From assembly GCF_020080835.1 (NCBI RefSeq), contig NC_058159.1, forward strand, positions 19,750,474 through 19,814,473: a DNA stretch of 64,000 nucleotides. Reading direction: 5' to 3'. Position numbers and translations under genes: made by a program. Numbering within the stretch: position 1 is the first letter of the stretch; each line of letters opens with the position of its first letter. Under the pieces are notes generated by a model that had not been told where the DNA came from, did no database searches, and saw only the letters and a program-made list of their open reading frames with translations. Shown here in pieces: positions 1-9,104 of the stretch. Source of the DNA: Cotesia glomerata (Eukaryota > Arthropoda > Insecta > Hymenoptera > Braconidae).

Positions 1-938
1 ACGGGTTCTGTAACAGTTCAACCGCGGACAGTTCAACCGCGACATTTTAACCGACGACTTTTCAACCGAAGGACAATTCAACCGCAAGACAATTCAACCG
101 ATGACAGTTTAACTGCAGTTTTCCTGATAAATTGATCACAAAATCCATGATAAAAGGGCACAATAATCATTTTTTTTTTTAAATAATGCGAAACAAACTT
201 TATAATTGTGATTATTAGTATTATTATCATTACATATCTTGAAATACAACAAAAACTACATTTTTGACAGTTTTTGATATATTGAAAAACGAAATAACAA
301 ATATACAGTAATGTTATCATGGTTTTATCATGGTTTTTGTGTGTGTTTATTCGACATTAGACCAACACAAATTCGGGTAATCGTGTTGCGCCCTTTTAAC
401 ATGGTTTTTGTGTGTGTTTACTCAGTAATAGGCCATTACAAACGCGGGTAATCGTGTTGCGCCCATTTATCATGGTTTTTGTGTATGTTTATTCGACATT
501 AGACCAACACAAACGCGGATAACCATGTTGCGCCCTTTTAACATCGTTTTTGTATGTGTTTACTCAGTAATAGGCCATTACAAACACGGCTAATCGTGTT
601 TCGCTCTTTTAACATGCTTTTTGTGTGTGTTTATTCGACATTAGACCAACACAAACGCGGATAATCGTGTTTCACCCTTTTAACATGGTTTTTGTGTGTG
701 TTTATTCGACATTAGACCAACAAAAAAGCTTGTTACCGTGTTAGGCTCTTTTATCATGGATTTTATGATCAATCTGTCAGGGAAACTGCAGTTAAACTGT
801 CATCGGTTGAATTGTCTTGCGGTTGATTTGTCCTTTGGTTGAATTGTCTTGCGATTGAATTGTCCTTCGGTTGAAAAGTCGTCGGTTGAAATGTCACGGT
901 TGAACTGTCGTCGGTTGACTAGTCGTGGAACCGTTTTA
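1..938. mobile_element. Foldback-type element with long inverted arms
   Basis: Positions 1-158 and about 745-938 are imperfect inverted copies of each other. Both arms are built from short repeats of a motif like CAACCGNNGACAGTT (on the right arm CGGTTGAAYTGTC), followed by a shared stretch around CTGCAGTTTYCCTGA. Long inverted arms made of short tandem repeats resemble Foldback elements. No transposase ORF lies between the arms. The left end may continue beyond the window, so the true terminus and target-site duplication cannot be read. Short ORFs here are by-products of the repeats. Confidence 0.65.
329..754. repeat. Six exact-length 71-bp tandem repeats
   Basis: Units start at 329, 400, 471, 542, 613 and 684, each 71 bp and each opening with CATSGTTTTTGT or a close variant. 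Two subtypes differ in the middle. Type A has TTCGACATTAGACCAACA and type B has CTCAGTAATAGGCCATTA; the order is A-B-A-B-A-A. The array forms the interior of the foldback element. I see no coding potential. Confidence 0.85.
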
Positions 939-2002
939 TGATACGCCCTTATCAAGTTCAGAAAGTTTGGAACATAATATTTATCAACAGGAAATACAAA
1001 AAAAAACTTTCGAAAAAAAGTGAAGGACACTTTTCTACTGAGGATGTCGATACGACAATTGGTAGTTGATATAAAAATTCTTTTCTCGAAGAAAACATTA
1101 GATTTGAGTGGGCTACTGCCTATTTTCAGAATAAATATAGATCGTCAGTATTCGAAATGCTGGCCGATTCAGTAGTTTAAATCGAAGTTTTAACTAATAG
1201 GGTTACCGATTGATACGAGTGTTTTTTTTTAAGGGCTATGTTTTTTCGATTTCGTTTTATCATAGTTATTCTTTCAATTAATAAGATTTAGAGATATTCG
1301 CATTTCGTCTTATAACACAATAAATTTTATATTGTTAATTCATATTTTATTTAACATAACAAATTTTACATGTTCATTTTGTCTATTACGAATAAGATGT
1401 AGTTTGATTCATTGACTCGGATTTTTATAATTTTTAATACTTTGTATTCATTCGAATGTTATAATTCTATCGAAAACTATAGCATAAATAGAAGATACGA
1501 TCTATCCACGTAAGGTAAATAGAAGATATTGAAGTGGCTTATAAGTTTCCGTGGTCGTCGACACTGACTAATGAATCTCAACTCCCTGCAGCTAGATTGA
1601 TAAATGGTCGATCCGGGCGTGCTCCGTACGCTTGGGCTCATTAGCACACTAGGTTCCTATAGCCAACATACAAAGTAAATAACTATCGATGTAGAGTCGG
1701 CAAGCGGTGCCTTCAACTAGTACTGCATACTCAACGGTTTAGTAATCATGTTGAAAAGATAGGACGAAAACATAATGTATTTCACTTACAATGAAAATAG
1801 ATATAAAGTAAAAAAAATGAAACGTAGCAACCATGATGTAATGGTAAGTTAAGCGGCTTTTCAGTCAGTATTTAATATACAGATATATTGAAAATTTGAA
1901 AATCGGTTTCAAGCTCGTTACCAAAGTTGAAATTGTCAGGGCTTTTTACGGATATAACAAAGCAACTTTTTTGAAAATTCGGAGAGTATACAATTTTCAG
2001 AA
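939..2002. other. No gene recognised
   Basis: AT-rich sequence with no ORF of note and no domain I recognise. A more GC-balanced patch at about 1550-1740 has no tRNA-like or coding signature that I can support. Confidence 0.5.
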
Positions 2003-2790
2003 AAAAATTAGGAAAACGGTTGACCCTGAAGGCCATCCCTGCAACTTCCCGCCAATTCTATACCTAAACGCTTGAAATTGCACTTATGACGTTTTTGAGC
2101 TCTTCGAGCTCATGAATACAATTTGTGTGTTATCTCTGAGCTCAAAAAAATAGCTTTTGTATGCTTTTGATAGAAGTTTGATAAAACGCTATTTTTTGAA
2201 TTTTCGAATCACAATAACTTTTAAATGGATAAACCGATTTCCACGCGGTTGGTGGCATTCAACGCAGTTTTTCAAGCTTCATGAAGAATCTTCAAGTTTA
2301 AATCGATAGAACGAAAAATTTCAGAGTAATTCCGAAAAAAGAATCAACCGATTTTGACAGGACTAGCGGCGATTGACGTAGTTTTTTTATGTTAAGAGCT
2401 GATGAGTTTTTGGAATTAATCGGTGGAGCCGTTTAAAAGTTATTCCAAAAAAACTTCATTTAAAAAATTTTTTTTGTCCTTTTTTGCGATTTCTCAAAAT
2501 CTACCAGTCCGAATCGTTCCAAATTGTATTTAAAATTTTAGTTCAGTCAAATCCTTTCAAATGGCACCAACCGCGATCAAATCGGTCAAGCCGTTCAAAA
2601 GCTATGAGAGGTTTACACACACACACACACACACACACAGATAAACAGACACCATCGCGGGAATAGTCAGGGAGGCTTCCTAGGACCTCGAAACGCCGAG
2701 ATTCGATGAAAACTCGATTTTGGTAAAATGGAGTGAAAACAATAACTTCCCGACTTTTGAAAATCTTCGATTTTCCTAGCGGGTAGTTAA
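2003..2790 (-). repeat. TTAACTTCCCGC-family repeat, complete copy
   Basis: Read on the minus strand this begins near TTAACTACCCGCTAGG (2790) and ends near GGTCAACCGTTTTCCTAATT (2003). It carries an internal CA tract at 2615-2639 and several GAGCTC-rich stretches. The same order is found at 48868-49832, 60249-61092 and 61093-61998 in the opposite orientation. No protein is encoded. The family is interspersed and roughly 0.8-0.95 kb long. Confidence 0.75.
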
Positions 2791-2836
2791 AAATTAGAAA
2801 ATCGGTTGACCCTAAAGGTCATCCCTTCGAGCTCAC

Positions 2837-3166
2837 CCCACTGAGTAGGTCCCCCCTTTCCCCTATCCGTTCTTTCCCAACTCCCTTAAAAAATTTGCTT
2901 TAATATGGCTCTTTACCGTAAGATGGACGGTGGCGTTGTTTGCTCGGTGGGTCTTATATACGTGACTGAATAAAGTAGTCAGTACTTGTCTCGGATAGCT
3001 TAACTGGTAGAGCCCTTGGCGCGTAACCGAGAGATCTGGGTTCGATTCCCAGTCTGGGCTGTCTGATTATTTTTTCAATTACGGAAAAATTCCCACTGAG
3101 TAGGTCCCCCCTTTCCCCTATCCGTTCTTTCCCAACTCCCTTAAAAAAAATTTGCTTTAATATGGC
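2837..3166 (+). mobile_element. SINE-like tRNA module flanked by about 73-bp direct repeats
   Basis: Positions 2837-2909 and 3092-3166 are near-identical direct repeats (CCCACTGAGTAGG ... TTTAATATGGC). Between them is a 182-bp core that starts with a small inverted motif, ACCGT-AAGATGG-ACGGT, and contains a tRNA-like sequence. A module with the same inverted motif and a tRNA-like head, between a different pair of long direct repeats, lies at 12175-12615. Either the direct repeats are very long target-site duplications or the module sits in a local tandem duplication; I cannot decide which. Confidence 0.55.
2989..3060 (+). ncRNA. tRNA-like sequence (SINE head), not a functional tRNA
   Basis: A 72-nt cloverleaf can be drawn. 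The acceptor arm has 6 of 7 pairs counting wobbles. The D arm carries a box A-like TAGCTTAACTGGTAGAG. The anticodon stem is CTTGG/CCGAG with loop CGCGTAA. The T arm is CTGGG/CCCAG with box B-like GGTTCGATTCC. Position 33 of the anticodon loop is G instead of the invariant T, and the first acceptor pair is mismatched. This fits a tRNA-derived SINE promoter or tRNA pseudogene better than a working tRNA gene. Confidence 0.55.
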
Positions 3167-3811
3167 GAAAATAATATAATAATAATATAATAATAATAAT
3201 GGAGAAAATTAATATTTTACATCCTGACATTTAATAAAATGTAATTAAAATTTTACATGATTTAATTAATAAGATTGAAATTTATAATTAAAATTATATA
3301 AAGAGCAGAAGATTTTATTCGCCGGCTTGGTAATAAAATGAAATAACTAATAATGTAATGAGAGTATTTAATATCTTCATCTCTTGGTTGTCGCGGTCTT
3401 TCAGGGAATTTTACTTCTGGGAAGAGAAATAATAATCGACATAACATACAGCATGAATAGCTTTACGATAAATATATATATTAATAAAATTTAAACTGAT
3501 TCAATTAGCCAAATGAAAAATTTCGTAAGTAGAAAACAGATAAAATACTCAACTCAAGGATAAAAGTATTTGATTTCGCCATTCTGAGAGTTGACTCAGG
3601 AATAAAAGTTAATATAACAGCAACATATATATGTATGTATAAATATCGACATCGACTGGTGGGCCTTTCACGATCGATCGTGGTCCGCGGTCGTTTCCTT
3701 GTCGCGAAAATACAACCCGCCTACTTTTATTTACTCCAAGCTCAATAAAATTCTTCGAGTGAAAACTCTTTTCATTGTTATGTTACATGTTTGTATTCCT
3801 TACTCTGGGTA
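3167..3811. other. No gene recognised
   Basis: AT-rich filler with short (AAT)n near 3172-3200. A GC-richer patch at 3650-3730 has no coding or RNA signature that I recognise. Confidence 0.5.
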
Positions 3812-4360
3812 TTAATTGTAGAGCTCAAAAATGTAATTTTCGTGTCATTTTGAGCTCTCCGAGCTCAAAAATCTGGTAACAGTTTAATAAAACACTATTT
3901 CTTAAATTTTCAAACCGCAATAACTTTTAAATGAATAAACTGATTTTCATGTAGTTGATGGCATTCGACGCAGTTTTTCAGGCCTCATAAGGAATCTTTA
4001 AGTTTTAACCGACCGAAGTAGGAACTTTGATGTAATTCCGAAAAAACATTTTTTTGTTTTTTTTTTCGACAACGATAACTCACGAACGAATCAACCGATT
4101 TTGACTGGGCTAGCGGCTATCAACGTGGTTTTTTAATGTTAAGAGCTGATTAGTTTTTGAAATTGATCGGTGAAGCCGTTTGAAAGTTATTCCAAAAAAA
4201 CACATTTAAAAAAAGATTTTTTTTGTACTTTTTTGCGATTTTTCAAAATCAACCACTTCGAATCAGTCCTAATTGTATTTAAAATCTAAGTTTGGCCAAG
4301 CCCTTTCAAATGGCACCAACCGTGATAAAATTAGTCGAGCCGTTCAAAAGTTATAAGAGG

Positions 4361-4371
<11 letters not shown>

Positions 4372-4403
<32 letters not shown>
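4372..4403. repeat. (CA)n microsatellite at the 5' junction of a LINE
   Basis: 32 bp of uninterrupted AC dinucleotides form the internal CA tract of the surrounding TTAACTTCCCGC-family repeat. R1-clade LINE coding sequence begins within a few bases of its end. Confidence 0.9.
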
Positions 4404-4405
<2 letters not shown>

Positions 4406-7223
4406 CGATCGACTGACGGAGGACGCGAAGCAGTACTACCCAGTGGCAATAGCTGGAGACTTCAACGCCTGGGCAGTGGAATGGGGCAGCAAACACACCA
4501 ACGCTCGAGGTAAAGAACTACTGGAAGCTTTTTCTACGTTAGATGTAGTATTGTTAAACAGCGGCGATGCGCCGACGTACACTAAAGGAGACGCAAGTTC
4601 TATTGTGGATCTTACTTTTGTCAGCAGCAGCCTCATCAGAGGAAACTACGACTGGAAGGTGATGGAGATCTACACGGCCAGCGATCATAATGCGATTCTC
4701 TAGGAAGTATCAAAGGACCAGAATCCTAGAAGACCGGCTAAGAAACTTGACATCGTTGGGTGAAAGGTGAAATCCTTTGACCCAGGTGCTCTAGCAGCTG
4801 CCCTAAATAGTGAACCGCTTACTACTGAATCTGCAGAAGAAATGACCAAGGACTTGATGAAGAGACTGACCCAGGTTTGCGACACCTGCATGCCCCGTAA
4901 ACGGGGTATGAACCAAAGACCTTCGGTGCACTGGTGGAACGAACACATCAGCTTCCTACGGAAAGAGTGTCTCAAGAAAAGAAGAATATCTCAGCGTGGT
5001 TATCGGCGGCCTGACTCAGCGGAACTAGTCGCAGAATACAAGAAAGCTCGTCGACATTTAGACAAAGCCATCAAGGATAGCAAGAAGAACTGCTGGAAAG
5101 AGCTAATCAACGAGGTGGACAAAGACTTGTGGGGTAGACCTTACAAGGTAGTCATGGCACAGGACGAACTGAATGATATTCCACTTGTCACGAAAGAAGA
5201 ACTGATGGAAGCTTGTAACCACGTCGGGAATAATAAAGCACCGGGATTGGACGGAATCCCTAATATTGCCTTCAAAACATCTTATAGGCAGCGCCAGCGT
5301 TATTCCTCGACGTCTACAACATCTGCTTGAAGGAAGGGATTTTTCCTCGGGAGTGGAAACAACAACGGCTGGTACTACTTCCTAAAGGGAAAAAGCCACC
5401 GGAAGAACCGTCATCTTATCGTCCACTCTGCATGCTGGATACAGCCGGTAAGATACTAGAACGTATTATCCACCAAAGGATAGAAGCAGTTGTCGATCCA
5501 CTCTTAGCAGACAATCAGTACGGATTTCGGAAAGGACGATCAACCCTGGACGCGATCAACCTGGTTGTCGGTATAGCCAAAGACGCAATCGCCGGTACCA
5601 GATGGAAGGGGGAAACGAAGAAATATTGCCTGGTGGCAACTTTAGACATAAAAAATGCCTTCAACTCCGCCAACTGGGATTGCATCATGCAAGCCCTTCA
5701 AGAGATGAACGTACAGGATACCTACGAAGGATAGTTGCTAGCTACTTCACAGATAGAGTCCTGAGATATGACACGAAGAATGGTCCAAAGGAGTATGATG
5801 TAACTGGAGGTGTACCACAGGGTTCTGTTCTCGGTCCACTTCTCTGGAATGTAATGTACAACGGATTGCTGAGACTGAAACTACCAAGAAATGTCAAACT
5901 GGTAGCGTACGCGGACGACGTAGCCGTAGTAATCGTCGCCAAGCATCTTGATGAGATAAAACATATGTTCACTATCACCTTTGAGCGAATTAACCAGTGG
6001 ATGGACACAGTAAATCTACAACTGGCTAAACAGAAGACCGTGGTTGTACTTATCACTAGCAGAAAAGTGGTGGAAACGATCAATCTAAACGTCGGAGACC
6101 AAGAAATCACATCCCAACCACTCATTCGATATCTGGGAGTGATGCTCGATGCCTGACTTAACTTCAAACAACAAGTTTAACACATGACCGCCAAAGCATC
6201 AGCAGTAGTAGCTAACCTAGTACGATTGATGCCCAACATCGGTGCCCGAAGCAGACAAGGAGGTCATTGCTATCATCAGTAGTTACATCGGTCCTCACAT
6301 ATGGTATATCCATTTGGGCCGACGCACTTGAGATCATGGAGGAAAGCATGTCCAGTTTACCGACTGAGCGCGCTAAGAGTAGCCAGCGCCTTTCGAACAA
6401 TATCAGAGGAAGCAGTGTGTGTCATTTCTGGAACTTTGCCGCTCAGAGTCCTAGCTGAGGAAAGACAGAACCTTTACCAATGAAAGAGGACAACCACACT
6501 AAGTACCGAGGAACTCAGAGCTAAAGAACGGCAGAACAGCATCGCACGATGGCAATCGCAGTGGGACGCCGCGACAACAGGGAGATGGACACACCGTCTC
6601 ATACCGAAGATCGACGTTTGGCTAAACCGAAGTCATGGCGAGGTCAATTACTATCTGACGCAGTTGTTGTCAGGACATGGATGTTTTCGGACGTATCTTC
6701 ACCGCTTCAAGCATGATGATTCACCGGAGTGCCCGTCCTGCCCAGGAATCAATGAAGACGCGGAGCACGTTTTCTTTGAGTGCCCACGATTTTACCCACA
6801 GCGAGATGAGCTGGAGATGATCCTAAAGAAGAAAATCCAACCAAAGACAATAGTAGAAGCAATGTTGTCATAAAGAGCCTCCTGGAACGCCATCAGCACA
6901 TTTGCAACAGAAGTCCTCATAAACTTGCGTTCCATCGAAAGAAGAAGAGCAAATAATAACAACTAGAAGAAAGGTAAAATAACACCTTAATTACCAGAAG
7001 AAAGAGCAGTAGCTAGATCCTCCCCTCACGAAGTAATGCCTAACGGCAGTTTTCATGAGGGATTAGGGGAAAGAGGAAAAGAGGTTTAGGGTTTAGTGGG
7101 TAGGGGCGCTAGCGTCGAGTTTTAGTATGACACTGCGTCAAGTCGCCACATATCCAGGCCAAACAACTATGCCTAGAATCCGTAAAAAGGATTCCCCTCC
7201 CCTTAAAACAAAAAAAAAAAAAA
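4404..7223 (+). mobile_element. R1-clade non-LTR retrotransposon, copy 1 (5' truncated)
   Basis: The copy starts inside the endonuclease domain directly after (CA)n and ends with a 3' UTR and an A-run at 7210-7223. A further CA tract follows, so both ends lie in CA repeats. The 3' UTR (about 6971-7209) shares a block with copy 3 that ends in a small hairpin, GAATCC-GTAAAAA-GGATTC (7176-7194), just before the A-run. Waldo and Mino families of the R1 clade are known to use AC-type microsatellites as targets. Assignment to that group here is an inference from the junctions and the protein sequence. Confidence 0.85.
4408..6970 (+). pseudogene. R1-clade ORF2 remnant (endonuclease tail and reverse transcriptase)
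   Basis: Fragments in several frames give an APE-type endonuclease tail (VAIAGDFNAW at 4441; ASDHNAIL near 4680) and a reverse transcriptase. RT motifs include YGFRKGRSTLDAI, TLDIKNAFNSANW, GGVPQGSVLGPLLWN and the catalytic LVAYADDVAVV (near 5900). The C-terminus has a Cys/His knuckle, CPSCPG...EHVFFEC (about 6740-6785). Damage includes in-frame stops (around 4700 and 4760, 6154 and 6480), a deletion of about 35 codons at 5155-5160, and frameshifts near 5280 and 5730. Several stops are TGG or CGA codons changed by a single transition. The copy cannot make a full protein. Confidence 0.9.
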
Positions 7224-7247
7224 ACACCCACACACACACACACACAC
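7224..7247. repeat. (CA)n tract between two LINE copies
   Basis: About 24 bp of CACCCA(CA)n separate the A-tail of R1-clade copy 1 from the 5' end of copy 2. The two elements are therefore head-to-tail in the same microsatellite. Confidence 0.85.
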
Positions 7248-7778
7248 CTGCGGCAGAGGAGAAACTGCTACCAGGCGCGTCTCCCCGTAGTGGATGGGAG
7301 AACGCTCGCTGTCCTTGAATGACACTGGGTCTCTTAGTTGATGAGGTACAGAGGGTAGGAGCCAAATAAAATACGCTCCCGTGGACAAAACTCCCCCTTT
7401 AATGGGTTGGTCACACTAACTGACCTAGCAAGACGATCGTTCCCTGCTGTAACTCACTGGGAGTGTCCGGAACCCGTGTCGATTATTTCCGACGATGCAG
7501 GCTACGGCTGATGTGAGCTTGCTCTGCCGAGGTGTAAGTTGCAGTAGCAGATCAGGAGCCAGCCACTTCGGGCCTTGATCAGGAAGTACGCAGTGAGTGT
7601 TAGAGATCGGAATCTTCACCGCCCCGAGCGAGTCTAGTCCGTCCGTGTATTCCGGGACTGGCTAAGTGTCGGCTAGGCCTCAGGGAACTGGGGTAGGAGT
7701 ACTATCTCCGAGGGTACACCCGTTCCTAGTTATGACAACCCGCTCCACTCCGTACGATGCGCTGGTAAATCAAAAAGT

Positions 7779-9104
7779 ATGAGTAATTTACAGGAAACAA
7801 ACAAGAGTGGAAACGGGCTTCATGCCCAACAAGCAGCGATTGAAGCAAGCGCTGAAATGAAGAGAACGCAAGCGCTGGAGCGCCTTGAAAAGCTGACCAT
7901 TGAGCTGCAAGAGTTTGTCCAAACAAAGGTCAATATCCACAAGGAGATAAAGACCAAGACAACCGGTGTAGTCAATGCTCTTGGAAGATTCAAGAAACTG
8001 GACGAGGAATGGCAGTCATCACGACGACGCATTCAAACTGAAGTTAAGACTGAAGAAGAAATGGACACTGGAGCCGATGGTGACGGCGAATCTGGTGCTG
8101 AGAACAAAGGTGAAACTGAAACAAGGCCTGGAAAGAGAAAGGACCGAAATTCGCCAGAGCCAACCGACAAAGTCACAAAGAAGAAGGACTTGAAAAAAAG
8201 CCCTCCGCAACGAGTAGCAGAGCAGAGTGACGAACCTAAGAAGGCGTCTGATTGGGAAAAAGTACAGTCTAAGAAGGAGAAGAGGAAGCTAGCTAGAGAG
8301 CAAGTCTCAAAGCAGCCGCCGAAGGAGCCCAGGCCAGAGCCTAAGCGGAAAAAACCACGCAAATGGATCAGACCCGACGCACTGATCATCCGCCCGGCCG
8401 AGAAAACAAAGTATGCCGAGATTCTGCGTCGCATAAAGCAGGACGTCCCAGATGAGCAGGTTCGTTCAACTGTGGATAAGATCAACAAGACCAGAAGTGG
8501 CGACTTGTTGATTACGATTTCGAGGAAGAGCACTGACAAAGGCCAAGCCCTCCAAAAGACGATCGCAGACATCCTTAAGGAGGAGGCCAAAGTGATCTGC
8601 AAAGGGCCACAGGAGACCATCGAGATCCGAGATGTCGATGACGACACGACGAAAGAGCATATTCAGACCGCTCTAAAGAGGGAAGCTGGAGAAAGTTGTG
8701 AAATCCCACTAGAGGCAATCAAGATCCGTAAAGCCTTTAGGGGTACGCAGACAGCCACAGTGTCACTACCAGCAGCTGCAGCACAAAAGTTACTGGAAGG
8801 AAACTGCAAAATAAGGATCGGCTGGGTCAATTGCCGAATGAGAGCAACGAAGAGACCCATACAATGCTTCAAATGCTGGCACTTTGGGCACTTCGGATCT
8901 CAGTGCAAAAGCGAAGTCGACCGGTCTAAGCACTGCATAAGGTGCGGAAAAGAAGGACACAAAATTGCTGATTGTAAAAATCCAGCTAAATGTGCACTGT
9001 GCGTTGAACGGCACGGCGTAGAAAAGGCGGCTCACCATGCAGGCACGAACAGATGCCCCGTCTTCCAAGAAGCGCTCCAGAAGATAACGAAGCCAAGAAC
9101 ATGA
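7779..9104 (+). CDS. R1-clade LINE ORF1, Gag-like nucleic-acid-binding protein
   Basis: An uninterrupted 441-residue ORF. Residues about 20-80 look helical and coiled-coil-prone, followed by an acidic stretch (about 90-115) and a very basic, proline-rich linker (about 170-205). The C-terminal region has three Cys/His knuckles typical of R1/I-group LINE Gag: C363-X2-C366-X4-H371-X4-C376, C386-X2-C389-X4-H394-X4-C399, and C405-X2-C408 ... H419/H420 ... C426. Such proteins coat the element RNA and help carry it to the target. The stop codon overlaps the ORF2 start (ATGA, 9101-9104), which suggests translation of ORF2 by reinitiation, as known for related R1-clade elements. The ORF is intact although ORF2 of this copy is broken. 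Confidence 0.9.
   Translation: MSNLQETNKSGNGLHAQQAAIEASAEMKRTQALERLEKLTIELQEFVQTKVNIHKEIKTKTTGVVNALGRFKKLDEEWQSSRRRIQTEVKTEEEMDTGADGDGESGAENKGETETRPGKRKDRNSPEPTDKVTKKKDLKKSPPQRVAEQSDEPKKASDWEKVQSKKEKRKLAREQVSKQPPKEPRPEPKRKKPRKWIRPDALIIRPAEKTKYAEILRRIKQDVPDEQVRSTVDKINKTRSGDLLITISRKSTDKGQALQKTIADILKEEAKVICKGPQETIEIRDVDDDTTKEHIQTALKREAGESCEIPLEAIKIRKAFRGTQTATVSLPAAAAQKLLEGNCKIRIGWVNCRMRATKRPIQCFKCWHFGHFGSQCKSEVDRSKHCIRCGKEGHKIADCKNPAKCALCVERHGVEKAAHHAGTNRCPVFQEALQKITKPRT

Larger units (their letters stand above)
2791..4403 (-). repeat. Second TTAACTTCCCGC-family copy, interrupted
   Basis: A fragment at 2791-2836 matches one end of the family (GGTTGACCCTAAAGGTCATCCC). The rest resumes at about 3812 (GAGCTC-rich part) and runs to the (CA)n tract at 4372-4403. 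The gap is filled by the tRNA-like module at 2837-3166 and an unassigned AT-rich stretch. The part normally found beyond the CA tract is missing because an R1-clade LINE begins there. Confidence 0.6.

Noticed and set aside
2989..3060. A functional tRNA gene
   Set aside because: The anticodon loop lacks T33 and the first acceptor pair fails. The sequence belongs to a repeated module, so a SINE head fits better.
8033..8647. 204-residue minus-strand ORF
   Set aside because: Antisense shadow of the copy 2 Gag ORF; no recognisable domain.
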